From the NCBI RefSeq assembly GCF_012932145.1, contig NZ_MWOK01000009.1, positions 62,001 through 126,000 of the forward strand: a DNA stretch of 64,000 nt, read 5' to 3'. The notes under the pieces are model-generated. The model worked only from the letters and a program-made list of their open reading frames with translations. It was not told the DNA's origin and did not search any database. This DNA comes from Acidovorax sp. SRB_14 (GTDB lineage Bacteria; Pseudomonadota; Gammaproteobacteria; Burkholderiales; Burkholderiaceae_C). Position 1 is the first letter of the stretch, and each line of letters starts with the position of its first letter. The position numbers and the translations under genes were made by a program. This document shows, in pieces, positions 9,878-20,296 of the stretch.

Positions 9878-10738
9878 ATGAGCATCTACCTGCTGCAGGT
9901 CATCAACGGAATCGGCATTGGCATGCTGTACTTCCTGTTGGCCGTGGGCCTGTCCATTGTGTTCGGCCTGCTGCGCTTCGTGAACTTTGCGCACGGGGCC
10001 TTCTATCTGCTGGGGGCGTATTTCTGCTACCAGATGACGCGCTGGGGCATGAGCTTCTGGCTGGCGCTGGCGGCGGTGCCGCTGGCCGTGGGGGCGCTGG
10101 GCTGGTTGACCGAAAAGGTCCTGCTGCGCCATGTGTATGCCAAGCCGCATGAATTCCACATCCTGGTGACGGTGGGGCTGGCCCTGGCGATCCAGGAACT
10201 GGTCATCGTCCAGTGGGGCCCGCTGGGGGACAGCGTGGCCGTGCCCGATCTGTTGCAGGGGGTGGTGATGTGGGGCAGCTTTGTGTACCCCAAGTACCGG
10301 TTGTTCGTGATCGGTTTCACCGCCGTGCTCGCGGTGGGGCTGTGGTACGTGCTGGAGGGCACGCGCCTGGGCAGTGCGGTGCGCGCCGGCAGTGAGTCGA
10401 CCGAGATGGTGTCACTGCTGGGCATCAATGTGTTTCGCATCTTCAGCCTGGTGTTCGCCCTGGGCGCTGCGACGGCCGCCCTGGCCGGGGTGCTGGCCGC
10501 GCCGATCCGCGGGGCCGAGCCCTTCATGGGCATCGAGGCCCTGGGGGTGGCTTTCGTGGTCGTCGTCGTCGGGGGCATGGGCAGCTTTGGCGGGGCGCTG
10601 GTGGGGGGCTTGCTGATTGGCATCGTGCAAAGCGTGATGAGCACCCTGTGGCCGGAAGGGGCGCGCCTGATGGTTTATGTCGCCATGGCCGCCGTGCTGC
10701 TGCTGCGCCCGCACGGCCTGCTGGGCCGCAAAGGATGA
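9878..10738 (+). CDS. Branched-chain-type ABC permease (LivH family)
   Basis: 286 residues from ATG 9878 (MSIYLLQVINGIGIGMLYFL). About eight hydrophobic segments; LivH signature FGLLRFVNFAHGAFYLLGAY near the N terminus and GGMGSFGGALVGG near the C terminus, the cytoplasmic coupling region. It forms the inner-membrane channel with the next gene product. Its stop overlaps the next start (ATGA at 10735), so the two subunits are translationally coupled. Confidence 0.93.
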   Translation: MSIYLLQVINGIGIGMLYFLLAVGLSIVFGLLRFVNFAHGAFYLLGAYFCYQMTRWGMSFWLALAAVPLAVGALGWLTEKVLLRHVYAKPHEFHILVTVGLALAIQELVIVQWGPLGDSVAVPDLLQGVVMWGSFVYPKYRLFVIGFTAVLAVGLWYVLEGTRLGSAVRAGSESTEMVSLLGINVFRIFSLVFALGAATAALAGVLAAPIRGAEPFMGIEALGVAFVVVVVGGMGSFGGALVGGLLIGIVQSVMSTLWPEGARLMVYVAMAAVLLLRPHGLLGRKG

Positions 10739-11727
10739 ACACCATGAAAAAACATTTCCACATGCTGCTGGCCCTGGCCGTCGTGCTGGCCATGCCGCTC
10801 ACCATGCAGTCGGGATCGCTGGCGAGCGAGGTGCTGATCTTCGGCCTCGCCGCCATGGGCTGCAACCTGCTGCTAGGCCACACCGGCTTGCTGTCGTTCG
10901 GCCAGGGCATCTTCTTTGGGCTGGGCAGCTACACGATTGCCCTGACGCTCACGCGCTGGCCACTGCCCATGCCGCTGGCATTGGCGCTGGCCGTGGCCAT
11001 GGGCGCGCTGGGCGCGGCCCTGGTGGGGTGGATCGCCATCCGCCAGCGCGGCACCTACTTCGTCATGCTGACGCTGGCGTTTGCGCAGATGTTCTATTTC
11101 CTCGCCTACTCGTTCTCCGGCCTGACCGGCGGCGACAACGGCCTGATGGACATCCCGCGCCCCGCGCTGGCGGTGGCGGGCCTGACGCTCTGGCCCCTGG
11201 CGTCGCCCTGGCAGTACTACGGCTTCGTGGCCGTCGTGTTCCTGGGCGCCTTCTGGCTGCTGCAAAAGGTCTCCGGCTCGGTGTTTGGCCGCACCCTTTT
11301 GGCCGTGCGCGACAACGAGGAGCGCGCCGGCGCCATTGGCTACAACCTGCGCTTGCTCAAGCTGCAGGCCTTCGTGATCTCCGGCGCCGTCACCGGCCTG
11401 GCGGGGGCGCTGCACGCCATGATGACCGGCATTGCCCCCCTGTCGAATGCCGAGTACCACACCAGTGAAATGATCCTGGTCATGACCGTGATTGGCGGCA
11501 CCGGCAACCTGCTGGCCTCGCTGCTGGGCTCCGCTTTCTATGTGCTGCTGGGCGACTGGCTGTCCACCTTGTGGCCGCGCTGGCTGCTGCTGCTGGGGGT
11601 GGTGCTGATGGTGGTCAGTCTGGGGATGCAGCGCGGTCTGTGGGGCGTGGGCGAGACGCTGTGGGGCTTGGTGCGCCGCAAGGCCCCACAGCCCGGCGTG
11701 CCCGCCGCGCAAGGAGAAAAAGCATGA
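10735..11727 (+). CDS. Branched-chain-type ABC permease (LivM family)
   Basis: 330 residues; ATG 10735 overlaps the previous stop, with ATG 10744 (MKKHFHM) as alternative. Polytopic; LivM signature NLLLGHTGLLSFGQGIFFGL near residues 43-62 and VIGGTGNLLASLLG in the C-terminal coupling helix region. The C-terminal ~20 residues are a charged cytoplasmic tail. It pairs with the LivH-type subunit, and its end overlaps the start of the first ATPase gene (ATGA at 11724). Confidence 0.93.
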   Translation: MNTMKKHFHMLLALAVVLAMPLTMQSGSLASEVLIFGLAAMGCNLLLGHTGLLSFGQGIFFGLGSYTIALTLTRWPLPMPLALALAVAMGALGAALVGWIAIRQRGTYFVMLTLAFAQMFYFLAYSFSGLTGGDNGLMDIPRPALAVAGLTLWPLASPWQYYGFVAVVFLGAFWLLQKVSGSVFGRTLLAVRDNEERAGAIGYNLRLLKLQAFVISGAVTGLAGALHAMMTGIAPLSNAEYHTSEMILVMTVIGGTGNLLASLLGSAFYVLLGDWLSTLWPRWLLLLGVVLMVVSLGMQRGLWGVGETLWGLVRRKAPQPGVPAAQGEKA

Positions 11728-12490
11728 GCGCGCCCATCTTGCTGGAAGCCGTGGGCGTTGAAAAGCGCTACGACAAGTTTGCCGCCCTGGCCGGGGTGGA
11801 CCTGAAGGTGCGGGCCAACACCGTGCACTCCGTGATCGGACCCAACGGCGCTGGCAAGACCACGCTGTTCCACATGCTCACCGGCACCAAGACCGTCAGC
11901 GGTGGGCGCATCCTGTTTGACGGACACGATGTGACCCGCGAGCCCGACCACCGGCGCGTGCAACGCGGCATGGCACGCTCGTTTCAGGTCACCAGCCTGT
12001 TCCTGACCTTGCCGGTGCGTGAAAACCTGCGCCTGGCAGCGCAGGGCACGGCACCGACGCGCGCCCTCAATTGCTGGCATGCGCCGCTGGGTGCACGCGC
12101 CTGCGCCGACGCAGTGGCCAGCGTGCTGGCACGGCTCGGTCTGGAGCGCCATGCCGACACGGCCGTGGGCAACCTCTCGCACGGGCAGCAGCGCCGCCTG
12201 GAGGTGGGCATGGCGCTGGCCGCTCGGCCCAAGGCAATCTTTCTGGACGAGCCTACGTCGGGGATGGGCATCGACGACCTGGACGAGATGAAGCGCCTGA
12301 TCCAGGGCCTCAAGGACGAGCACACCGTGGTGCTGATCGAACACAACATGAACATCGTGATGGACATCTCCGACACCGTGACCGTGATGCAGCAGGGCCG
12401 CGTGCTGGCCGAAGGCCTGCCGCACGACATCCGCAGCGACGACCGGGTGCGCAGCGCCTACCTCGGCAACATGATCACCGGAGGGAAAGC

Positions 12491-12494
<4 letters not shown>
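11724..12494 (+). CDS. ABC transporter ATP-binding protein (LivG family)
   Basis: 256 residues, preceded by AAGGAG. Walker A GPNGAGKTT at 39-47, signature LSHGQQRRLEVGMAL, Walker B AIFLDEPTSGM, and the LivG-type insertion around the Q-loop (RSFQVTSLFLTLPVREN). The switch histidine is in LIEHNM. It supplies one of the two ATPases driving import. Overlaps both neighbours by 4 bases. Confidence 0.94.
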
Positions 12495-13192
<698 letters not shown>

Positions 13193-13213
13193 AATTCTGA
13201 CGAGCACCCCACC

Positions 13214-14476
13214 ATGAACACCCTGACTTCTTTTCCTGTGGCCACCGAGACCAAGGTGAATGGCGCACGCCTGTGGCAGTCGCTGATGGACCTGGCGCGC
13301 ATCGGCGCCACGCCCAAGGGCGGTGTCTGCCGCCTCGCCCTCACCGCACTCGACGGCCAGGGCCGGGATCTGTTCGTGCAATGGGCGCGCGAGGCCGGCT
13401 GCACCATCCGCGTCGACGCCATCGGCAACATCTTTGCGCGCCGCAGCGGCCGCGACGACAGCCGGCCGCCCATCATGACCGGCAGCCACATCGACACCCA
13501 GCCCACGGGCGGCAAGTTCGATGGCAACTACGGCGTGCTGGCGGGCCTGGAAGTGGTGCGCAGCCTCAACGATTCCGGCGTGCAGACCGAGGCCCCGATT
13601 GAAGTGGTGGTGTGGACCAACGAGGAGGGCTCGCGCTTCGTGCCCGTGATGATGGGTTCGGGCGTCTTCGCCGGGGCCTTCACCCTCGAACACGCGCTGG
13701 CCCAGCGCGATGCCCAGGGCATCAGCGTCGGCGAGGCCCTGACGGCCATTGGCTATGCCGGGCCGCGAGGCGCCACGCCCGCCGTGGGCGCCTATTTCGA
13801 GGCGCATATCGAGCAGGGCCCGGTGCTGGAGGCCCACGACCGCGTGATCGGCGTGGTGCAGGGGGCGCTGGGCCAGCGCTGGTACGACGTGGCGGTCCAG
13901 GGCATGGAGGCGCACGCCGGCCCCACGCCCATGGCGCTGCGCCGCGATGCGCTGCTGGCCGCCAGCGAGCTGGTGGGCGAGGTCAACCGCATGGCGCTGG
14001 AGCGCGCGCCGCACGCGCGCGGAACGGTGGGTGCGATGGAGGTGTTCCCGAACTCGCGCAACGTCATTCCGGGCAAGGTCGGCATGAGCGTGGACCTGCG
14101 CGCGGGCGACGACACCGTGCTGCTGGACATGGACGCCGACCTGCGCCGCACCTGCGCGCGCATCGCACGCGAGCGCGGCCTGGTCATCGACGTGCAGCAG
14201 GTGGTGTATTTTCCGCCCCAGCCCTTCACGCCGGACCTCGTGGAAGGCATCCGCAGCGGCGCAGAGAAACTGGGCTACAGCGCCATGGATGTGGTCAGCG
14301 GCGCGGGCCACGATGCCGTCTATCTGGCGCGGCTGGCGCCCACCGCCATGGTCTTCGTGCCGTGTGAGAACGGCATCAGCCACAACGAGATCGAAGACGC
14401 GCAGCCCGAACACCTCGAAGCCGGCTGCAACGTGCTGCTGCAGGCCATGCTGCGCTGCGCCGGGGTGGTGGCATGA
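13214..14476 (+). CDS. M20-family N-carbamoyl amino acid / beta-ureidopropionase-type amidohydrolase
   Basis: 420 residues, the usual length of hydantoinase/carbamoylase-family Zn amidases (AmaB, AllC, PydC type). Metal-site motifs are visible: TGSHIDTQPTGGKFDG with H92 and D103, WTNEEGSRF with E137/E138, AHIEQGPVLE, the dimerisation-domain HAGPTPM, and the last ligand in SGAGHDAVY. Family members hydrolyse N-carbamoyl-L-amino acids, N-carbamoyl-beta-alanine or allantoate to ammonia, CO2 and an amine product. No signal peptide, so cytoplasmic. Exact substrate unknown; the beta-amino-acid genes nearby make N-carbamoyl-beta-alanine a reasonable guess. Overlaps the next gene by ATGA. Confidence 0.88.
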   Translation: MNTLTSFPVATETKVNGARLWQSLMDLARIGATPKGGVCRLALTALDGQGRDLFVQWAREAGCTIRVDAIGNIFARRSGRDDSRPPIMTGSHIDTQPTGGKFDGNYGVLAGLEVVRSLNDSGVQTEAPIEVVVWTNEEGSRFVPVMMGSGVFAGAFTLEHALAQRDAQGISVGEALTAIGYAGPRGATPAVGAYFEAHIEQGPVLEAHDRVIGVVQGALGQRWYDVAVQGMEAHAGPTPMALRRDALLAASELVGEVNRMALERAPHARGTVGAMEVFPNSRNVIPGKVGMSVDLRAGDDTVLLDMDADLRRTCARIARERGLVIDVQQVVYFPPQPFTPDLVEGIRSGAEKLGYSAMDVVSGAGHDAVYLARLAPTAMVFVPCENGISHNEIEDAQPEHLEAGCNVLLQAMLRCAGVVA

Positions 14477-15942
14477 AGATCCTGATCGCGCGGCTGAACC
14501 ACGAAACCAATACCTTCTCGCCTGTTCCCACGCCGCTCGCGGCGTTCGCCCCCACCTATGGCGAGGCCGCCTACCGCGACAACAAGGGCATGCGCACCGC
14601 CATGGCGGCCTTCATCGACCTGGCCGAAGGCCTGGGCGCCACGCTGGTCACGCCGGTGTCGGCCACGGCCAACCCCAGCGGCAAGGTGCATGCCGCGGCC
14701 TACGACGCGCTGACCGAGCGCATCGTCAGCGCGGCGCCCGGCTGCGACGCCATCCTGCTCGACCTGCATGGCGCCATGGTGGCCGAGAACAGCGCGGACG
14801 GCGAAGGCGACCTGCTGGCGCGCGTGCGCGCCGCCGCGCCCGGCGTGCCGATTGGCGTGGCGCTGGACCTGCACGGCAACATCACGCAGAAGATGATCGA
14901 CCATGCCGATGTGCTGGTCGGCTTCAAGACCTACCCGCACATTGACATGTACGAGACCGGTGCGCACGCCGGCCGCTTGCTGCGGGACATGCTGCAGGGC
15001 CGCGCGCGCCACAGCATGCACTGGCACCCCTTACCGCTGATGGGCCACACGCTGCGCAGCACCACGCTGGAAGGCGCCATGCTGCGCGCCGTGGACGCGG
15101 CCCGTGCGGCGGAGCAGGCTGGCATGCCGGCGGTGACGGTGTTCGCGGGCTTCTCGCTGGCCGACATTGCTGCGCCCTGCATGAGCGTGGTGGTCACGGG
15201 CCATGCCAGCGACCCGCAGGCCGCGCAGGCCGTGGCCGACCGCATTGCACGCCAGATCTGGGACGAGCGGGCCCAGTTCGTGTACGACAGTGAGCAGCTG
15301 CAAGATTCGCTGGCCCGGGCACAGGCGCTGGCGCAGGGCGCCAGCCGCCCCGTGCTGTTGCTGGACCACAGCGACAACTGCATGTCGGGCGGTACCTGCG
15401 ACGCCATGGATGTGCTGCAGGCCGCGCTCGCCCAGGGGCTGGACAACATCGCCATGGGGCCGCTGTGCGATCCGCAGGCGGTGCAGGCGCTGGTGCAGGC
15501 CGGCGTGGGCGCGCAGGTGGAGCTGGAACTGGGCAACAAGGTGCCGCTCACGCAGCTGGGCATCAGCAAGCAGCCGCTGCAAGTCACGGGCCGGGTGCTG
15601 GCCATCAGCGATGGCGAGTACACCGTCACCGGCCCGATCTATACCGGCCAGCGCTGCGGTATGGGGCGCACCGTGCTGCTGGACATCGGCCGCGCGCAGA
15701 TCGTGGTCACCGAGCGTCCGCACGAACCCTGGGATCTGGGTGTGTTCAGCTGCGTGGGCGTGGACCCGACGGCGTTTCGCTTCGTGCTGCTGAAGTCGCG
15801 CATGTATTGCCGGCCCGTGTTCGTGCCGCTGGCCCAGGCGCTGGTGGAGTGCGACAGCCCCACTGGCGTGACCAGCTCGAACTACGCCCTGTTTCCGTTT
15901 TCCCAGGTCCAGCGCCCGGTGTTTCCCCTGGACGCGCTTTGA
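14473..15942 (+). CDS. M81-family (MlrC-like) metallopeptidase/amidohydrolase
   Basis: 489 residues, the usual length for MlrC-like proteins. The N-terminal domain shows LNHETNTFSPVPTPLAAF, LLDLHGAMVAE, ALDLHGNIT and KTYPHIDMYETG, with conserved acidic and histidine residues expected to bind Zn. The C-terminal MlrC domain shows LDHSDNCMSGGTCDAMDVL and VTERPHEPWDLGVFSCVG. MlrC acts on linearised microcystin; most relatives are uncharacterised and sit in ABC-transport operons such as this one. It is coupled to the M20 amidase by a 4-base overlap, so the two enzymes probably act on one pathway. No export signal. Confidence 0.88.
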   Translation: MKILIARLNHETNTFSPVPTPLAAFAPTYGEAAYRDNKGMRTAMAAFIDLAEGLGATLVTPVSATANPSGKVHAAAYDALTERIVSAAPGCDAILLDLHGAMVAENSADGEGDLLARVRAAAPGVPIGVALDLHGNITQKMIDHADVLVGFKTYPHIDMYETGAHAGRLLRDMLQGRARHSMHWHPLPLMGHTLRSTTLEGAMLRAVDAARAAEQAGMPAVTVFAGFSLADIAAPCMSVVVTGHASDPQAAQAVADRIARQIWDERAQFVYDSEQLQDSLARAQALAQGASRPVLLLDHSDNCMSGGTCDAMDVLQAALAQGLDNIAMGPLCDPQAVQALVQAGVGAQVELELGNKVPLTQLGISKQPLQVTGRVLAISDGEYTVTGPIYTGQRCGMGRTVLLDIGRAQIVVTERPHEPWDLGVFSCVGVDPTAFRFVLLKSRMYCRPVFVPLAQALVECDSPTGVTSSNYALFPFSQVQRPVFPLDAL

Positions 15943-15970
15943 AGGGTGTGAGCGCCTGGCGCGCGCAATG

Positions 15971-16026
15971 CTTCAAAAATAAGAGCCGTTGGCGCTTATT
16001 TATATTGAATTCCAAGGTATTTTTGC
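15971..16026. repeat. SDR copy 2
   Basis: AAGAGCCGTTGGCGCTTATT followed by an A/T-rich tail, in the space after the M81 gene. Same family as copies with GCTATTGGCGCTT. Confidence 0.65.
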
Positions 16027-16043
16027 ATTAAAGCCAATGGAAT

Positions 16044-16077
16044 AGAGCGCTAATTGCTCCTGATTTTGTAGCGCTCC
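16044..16077. repeat. SDR copy 3, inverted
   Basis: GAGCGCTAATTGCTCCTGAT then TTTGTAGCGCTCC; on the minus strand this reads GGAGCGCTACAAAATCAGGA, the ACAAAA-AGGAGC form of the repeat. It lies opposite in orientation to copy 2, within 20 bases. Confidence 0.6.
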
Positions 16078-16090
16078 AATACAGAAATCT

Positions 16091-16120
16091 CCTGCCGCGG
16101 TCTGCGCGGCAGGGGCTTTT
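16091..16120. terminator. Terminator between convergent M81 and Bug genes
   Basis: CCTGCCGCG (16091-16099), loop, CGCGGCAGG (16105-16113), then GGCTTTTG. It lies 19 bases beyond the stop of the minus-strand Bug gene and about 150 bases after the plus-strand operon, and could serve the plus-strand operon best. Confidence 0.75.
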
Positions 16121-16138
16121 GCGTGCTACGGGGTGCGC

Positions 16139-17161
16139 TCAGTCCAGCGTGATGCCCGCGGTCTTGATCACCTGACGCCACTTGGCCACTTCCACCTTCA
16201 GGAAGTCGGCCGAGGCGGCCGGCTTGAGGGCCGAGGGCAGCACGCCCATGGCGTCGAGCTTGGCCTTGACATGCGCATCGGGCAGCGCCTTGGCGATCTC
16301 TTGGTACAGGCGCTCGACGATGGGCTGGGGCGTGCCGGCGGGCACGGCGGCGAGGAACCAGGCGTCGGCCTGGAAGCCCTTGAGGCCTTGCTCGTCCATG
16401 GTTGGCACCTCGGGCAGCGAGGCCAGGCGCTCGTTGTGCGCCACGGCGAGGGCGCGCAGCTTGCCGGCCTTGAGCTGGGAGTCGATGGTCACGGCCGTCA
16501 GGAAGCCGAAGTCGGTTTCACCCGCGACGAGCGACACCACCGACGGCGCACTGCCCTTGTAGGGGATGTGGCTGATCTTCACCTTGGCCTGCATCGCGTA
16601 CAGCTCGGCACCCAGGTGGTTCGGGCCGCCCGTGCCCGACGAGGGGTAGTTGAGCTTGTCCGGCTGGGCCTTGGCCGCGGCCGTCAGGTCGGCCATCGAC
16701 TTGAACGGGCTTTGCGCCCCCACGGTCAGCACAAGCGGGCTGCGCGCGACCAGGCTCACGGGCGTGAAGTCCTTGAGCGGGTCGTAGGGCAGCTTGGTGT
16801 AGAGGCCCGGCGCCATGGCCAGGCAGCCCACGTCGCCGAGCACGATGGTGTAGCCGTCGGCCGGGGCCTTGGCGACCTGGTCGCAGCCGAGCGTGCCATT
16901 GGCGCCGGGCTTGTTGTCCACCACCACGGTGGCGTTCATGTTCTCGCCCATCTTCTGCGCCAGCAGGCGGCCCAGGATGTCGGTGGAGCCGCCCGCCGAG
17001 TAGGGCACGACGAGGCGGATGGTCTTGCTCGGGTAGGCGCCCGCGGCGGGCTGGGCCTGGGCGCCAGGGGCTGCCAGCGTGGCGGCCAGCGCCAGGCCAG
17101 TGAGCAGCGCGCGGCTGCGGGAGGGAAGGGGATGAAGGGAGGCAGGGATGGAGTCGTACAT
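16139..17161 (-). CDS. Bug-family (tripartite tricarboxylate transporter) substrate-binding protein
   Basis: 340 residues from ATG 17161, which gives a clean signal peptide (SRALLTGLALAATLAAPGAQAQ region); a start 29 codons upstream only adds an unlikely leader. The mature protein begins with the Bug hallmark YPSKTIRLVVPYSAGGSTD, followed by VVDNKPGANGTLG and ISHIPYKGSAPSVVSLVAGE. Bug proteins are periplasmic receptors for carboxylates and related small molecules and are highly expanded in Burkholderiales. No TctA/TctB membrane genes are next to it, which is common for this family. Ligand unknown. Confidence 0.9.
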   Translation of the reverse strand: MYDSIPASLHPLPSRSRALLTGLALAATLAAPGAQAQPAAGAYPSKTIRLVVPYSAGGSTDILGRLLAQKMGENMNATVVVDNKPGANGTLGCDQVAKAPADGYTIVLGDVGCLAMAPGLYTKLPYDPLKDFTPVSLVARSPLVLTVGAQSPFKSMADLTAAAKAQPDKLNYPSSGTGGPNHLGAELYAMQAKVKISHIPYKGSAPSVVSLVAGETDFGFLTAVTIDSQLKAGKLRALAVAHNERLASLPEVPTMDEQGLKGFQADAWFLAAVPAGTPQPIVERLYQEIAKALPDAHVKAKLDAMGVLPSALKPAASADFLKVEVAKWRQVIKTAGITLD

Positions 17162-17422
17162 GTCTCTGTGGAGTGGTTGTTGTGCCGTTGGGCGGGGCAG
17201 CATAGCAGCGCCAGCATGCGGCGCAAGCGGGTGCGATGCGCCAACCACCCCAGGGCCGCAATGGGGCCGCGCCAGTCACAGCTGTTTCCACTGCGCCAGG
17301 GGGTTTGCAGCCCTGGGTTTCCCTGGGCCGCGGCCTACAATCGCGGCTTAACCAAAGCTGACGGCCCGCCCGGAGCACCTGCGGTGGCGCGGCCTGGCAC
17401 TTACCTGAGCTGGAGACGCTTG

Positions 17423-19735
17423 ATGCCAGAGAACATGACGGCGAACAACACCCCCGAAAAACGCGCCGAGCTGCGCCGCGCGGCGCTGGAATACCACGAA
17501 TTTCCCAAGCCCGGCAAGATCGCCATCGCGGCGACCAAGCAGATGGTCAACCAGCGCGACCTGGCACTGGCCTATTCGCCCGGCGTGGCCGCCCCCTGCG
17601 AAGAGATCGTCAAGGACCCGAGCACCGTCTTCAAGTACACCAGCCGTGGCAACCTCGTCGGCGTGGTGACCAACGGCACCGCCGTGCTCGGCCTGGGCGA
17701 CATCGGCGCGCTGGCCAGCAAGCCGGTCATGGAAGGCAAGGGCGTGCTGTTCAAGAAGTTCTCGGGCATCGACGTGTTCGACATCGAGATCAACGAGAAG
17801 GATCCGGCCAAGCTGGTCGACATCATTGCCGCGCTCGAGCCCACGTTTGGCGCCATCAACCTCGAAGACATCAAGGCGCCCGACTGCTTCTATGTCGAAC
17901 GCGAACTGCGCCGGCGCATGAAGATCCCGGTCTTCCACGACGACCAGCATGGCACCGCCATTGTGGTCGGCGCAGCCATCCTCAACGGCCTGAAGGTGGC
18001 GGGCAAGGACATCCGGCAGGTCAAGCTGGTCGCTTCGGGCGCGGGCGCCGCGGCGTTGGCCTGCCTCGGCCTGCTGGTCAAGCTGGGCCTGCCGCGCGAG
18101 AACATCTGGGTGACGGACATTGCCGGCCTGGTCTACACCGGCCGCACCGAGCTGATGGACGAGGACAAGGCCCGGTTTGCCCAGCCCACCGAGCAGCGCA
18201 CCCTGAACGAAGCGATCGAGGGCGCGGACGTGTTCCTGGGCCTGTCGGCCGGCGGCGTGCTCAAGCAGGACATGGTGCGCAAGATGGCGGCCAGCCCGCT
18301 GATCTTTGCGCTCGCCAACCCCAACCCCGAAATCCAGCCCGAAGACGTCAAGGCAGTGCGCAGCGACGCCATCATGGCCACGGGGCGCTCCGACTACCCC
18401 AACCAGGTCAACAACGTCCTGTGCTTCCCGTACATCTTCCGCGGCGCGCTCGACTGCGGAGCCACCACCATCACGGTCGAGATGGAAATTGCCGCCGTGC
18501 ACGCCATTGCCGACTTGGCAGAGGCCGAGCAAAGCGAAGTGGTGGCCGCCGCCTATGTGGGCGAAGCCCTGGCGTTCGGCCCCGAGTACCTGATCCCCAA
18601 GCCGTTTGACCCGCGCCTGATGATGAAGATCGCGCCGGCCGTGGCGCAGGCCGCCGCCGACAGCGGCGTGGCAGAGCGCCCGATCACGGACATGGAGGCC
18701 TACCGCGACCACCTGCAGACCTTCGTCTATGCCTCGGGCACCACCATGAAGCCGATCTTCTCGGTGGCCAAGGCGGCCGCGAAAAAGCGTGTGGCCTACG
18801 CCGAGGGCGAAGAGGAGCGCGTGCTGCGCGCCGCGCAGATCGTGGTCGACGAGCACCTGGCGCGCCCGACGCTGATCGGCCGCCCCGCCATCATTGCGCA
18901 GCGCATCGAGAAGTTCGGCCTGCGGCTGGCCGAAGGCGTCGACTACGACGTGGTCAACGTCGAGCAGGACCACCGCTACCGCGACTTCTGGCAGACCTAC
19001 CACCAGATGACCGAGCGCAAGGGCATCACCGCGCCGATCGCCAAGATCGAGATGCGCCGGCGCCTGACGCTCATCGGCAGCATGCTGCTGCACAAGGGCG
19101 AGGTCGACGGTCTGGTCGTGGGCACCTGGGGCAGCACGGCGCTGCACCTCAACTACATCGACCAGGTCATTGGCAAGCGCGCGGGCGTTGCCACCTACGC
19201 CTGCATGAACGGCCTGCTGCTGCCCGACCGGCAGGTGTTCCTGGTCGACACCCACGTCAACTACGACCCCACGGCCGAGCAATTGGCCGAGATCACCATC
19301 ATGGCGGCCGAGGAAATGCTGCGCCTGGGCTTCAAGCCCAAGGCCGCGCTGCTCTCGCACTCCAACTTCGGCAGCAGCCACCAGCCCAGCGCCGTGAAAA
19401 TGCGCGCAACGCTGGAGCTGCTGCGCGCGCAGGCGCCCTGGCTCGAGGTGGACGGCGAGATGCACGGCGACGTGGCGCTGGACGGCAAGGCGCGTGCGAC
19501 CCTCATGCCGCGCAGCACGCTGACGGGCAACGCCAACCTGCTGGTGCTGCCCAACATCGACGCGGCCAACATCTCGTACAACCTGCTCAAAACTGCGGCG
19601 GGCGGCAACATCGCGATCGGCCCGGTGCTGCTGGGCGCTGCGCAGCCGGTGCACATCCTGACACCCAGCGCCACGGTGCGGCGTATCGTCAACATCACCG
19701 CCCTGACCGTGGCAGACGCCAACGTGCCGCGATAA
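17423..19735 (+). CDS. maeB: NADP-dependent malic enzyme (MaeB) with phosphotransacetylase-like C-terminal domain
   Basis: 770 residues from ATG 17423, with TGGAGAC upstream. Oxidative decarboxylation of malate to pyruvate with NADP reduction. The N-terminal ~430 residues are malic enzyme ([51 protein letters not shown]). The C-terminal ~330 residues resemble phosphate acetyltransferase ([48 protein letters not shown]) and normally regulate the enzyme through acetyl-CoA rather than catalyse. The frame is open for over a kilobase upstream without coding character. A -10-like TACAAT lies at 17336-17341. A strong terminator follows. Confidence 0.95.
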   Translation: MPENMTANNTPEKRAELRRAALEYHEFPKPGKIAIAATKQMVNQRDLALAYSPGVAAPCEEIVKDPSTVFKYTSRGNLVGVVTNGTAVLGLGDIGALASKPVMEGKGVLFKKFSGIDVFDIEINEKDPAKLVDIIAALEPTFGAINLEDIKAPDCFYVERELRRRMKIPVFHDDQHGTAIVVGAAILNGLKVAGKDIRQVKLVASGAGAAALACLGLLVKLGLPRENIWVTDIAGLVYTGRTELMDEDKARFAQPTEQRTLNEAIEGADVFLGLSAGGVLKQDMVRKMAASPLIFALANPNPEIQPEDVKAVRSDAIMATGRSDYPNQVNNVLCFPYIFRGALDCGATTITVEMEIAAVHAIADLAEAEQSEVVAAAYVGEALAFGPEYLIPKPFDPRLMMKIAPAVAQAAADSGVAERPITDMEAYRDHLQTFVYASGTTMKPIFSVAKAAAKKRVAYAEGEEERVLRAAQIVVDEHLARPTLIGRPAIIAQRIEKFGLRLAEGVDYDVVNVEQDHRYRDFWQTYHQMTERKGITAPIAKIEMRRRLTLIGSMLLHKGEVDGLVVGTWGSTALHLNYIDQVIGKRAGVATYACMNGLLLPDRQVFLVDTHVNYDPTAEQLAEITIMAAEEMLRLGFKPKAALLSHSNFGSSHQPSAVKMRATLELLRAQAPWLEVDGEMHGDVALDGKARATLMPRSTLTGNANLLVLPNIDAANISYNLLKTAAGGNIAIGPVLLGAAQPVHILTPSATVRRIVNITALTVADANVPR

Positions 19736-19781
19736 AGACTGGTGCGATAGCGGGCGCTAACTTAAAATTGGCGCAATCTTT

Positions 19782-19821
19782 GCAAGGGCCTGCCCAATGA
19801 TTGGGCAGGCCCTTGCATTTT
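19782..19821 (+). terminator. Strong terminator after maeB
   Basis: GCAAGGGCCTGCCCAA (19782-19797), loop TGA, then a perfect 16-base complement to 19816 followed by ATTTTC. This isolates maeB from the RNase gene downstream. Confidence 0.88.
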
Positions 19822-19891
19822 CAGAGGGATTCCGTCACACTAGCGCCTTGAAATTTCGGGTTAACCCGTAGTTTCTGAAAGGTGTAGATTG

Positions 19892-20296
19892 ATGCTGAAG
19901 GCCTTTGCCACCCGGGCGTACCAGGCAGGTTTTGCGTGTGTTTTGGGTGCTGCGCTCGCGTTGGCGCCGGCCATGGGGCATGCCAAGAAGCCTGCGCTCC
20001 TTGACAGTTCTTCCCCCATCGCCGTTGCGCAACTGCCTTCCCAGGGCCGCGCCACTTATGCGCTGATCCGAGAAGGGGGTCCTTTTCCGCACGACAAGGA
20101 CGGGACGGTGTTTGGCAACCGTGAACGCCTTTTGCCTGCGCAGAAACGAGGGTACTACCGTGAGTACACCGTGGGAACCCCGGGGGCACGCAACCGGGGA
20201 GCGCGCCGTATTGTATGCGGAGGGCAGCCCCGCACCCCCGATGCCTGTTACTACACCGCCGACCATTACGCCAGTTTTCGCGAAATTATCGAATGA
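19892..20296 (+). CDS. Secreted barnase-like guanyl-specific ribonuclease
   Basis: 134 residues from ATG 19892, with GAAAGGTG upstream. A signal peptide spans about residues 1-31 (hydrophobic FACVLGAALALAPAMGHA), so the RNase is predicted to be exported. The rest fits the barnase/RNase N1 fold: GPFPHDKDGTVFGNRE, then catalytic E91 in YYREYTVGTPG, R105/R106 in GARRIV, and the catalytic base H125 in YTADHYASF, in the spacing of the barnase Glu-Arg-His triad. C109 and C119 may form a disulfide. The stop overlaps the start of a barstar gene, the expected intracellular inhibitor, which strongly supports the call. Confidence 0.9.
   Translation: MLKAFATRAYQAGFACVLGAALALAPAMGHAKKPALLDSSSPIAVAQLPSQGRATYALIREGGPFPHDKDGTVFGNRERLLPAQKRGYYREYTVGTPGARNRGARRIVCGGQPRTPDACYYTADHYASFREIIE

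Noticed and set aside
16133-17422. Open frame continuing more than 1 kb upstream of maeB in the same frame
   Set aside because: It is antisense to the Bug gene, has the composition of a shadow frame, and the family start with a ribosome site is at 17423.
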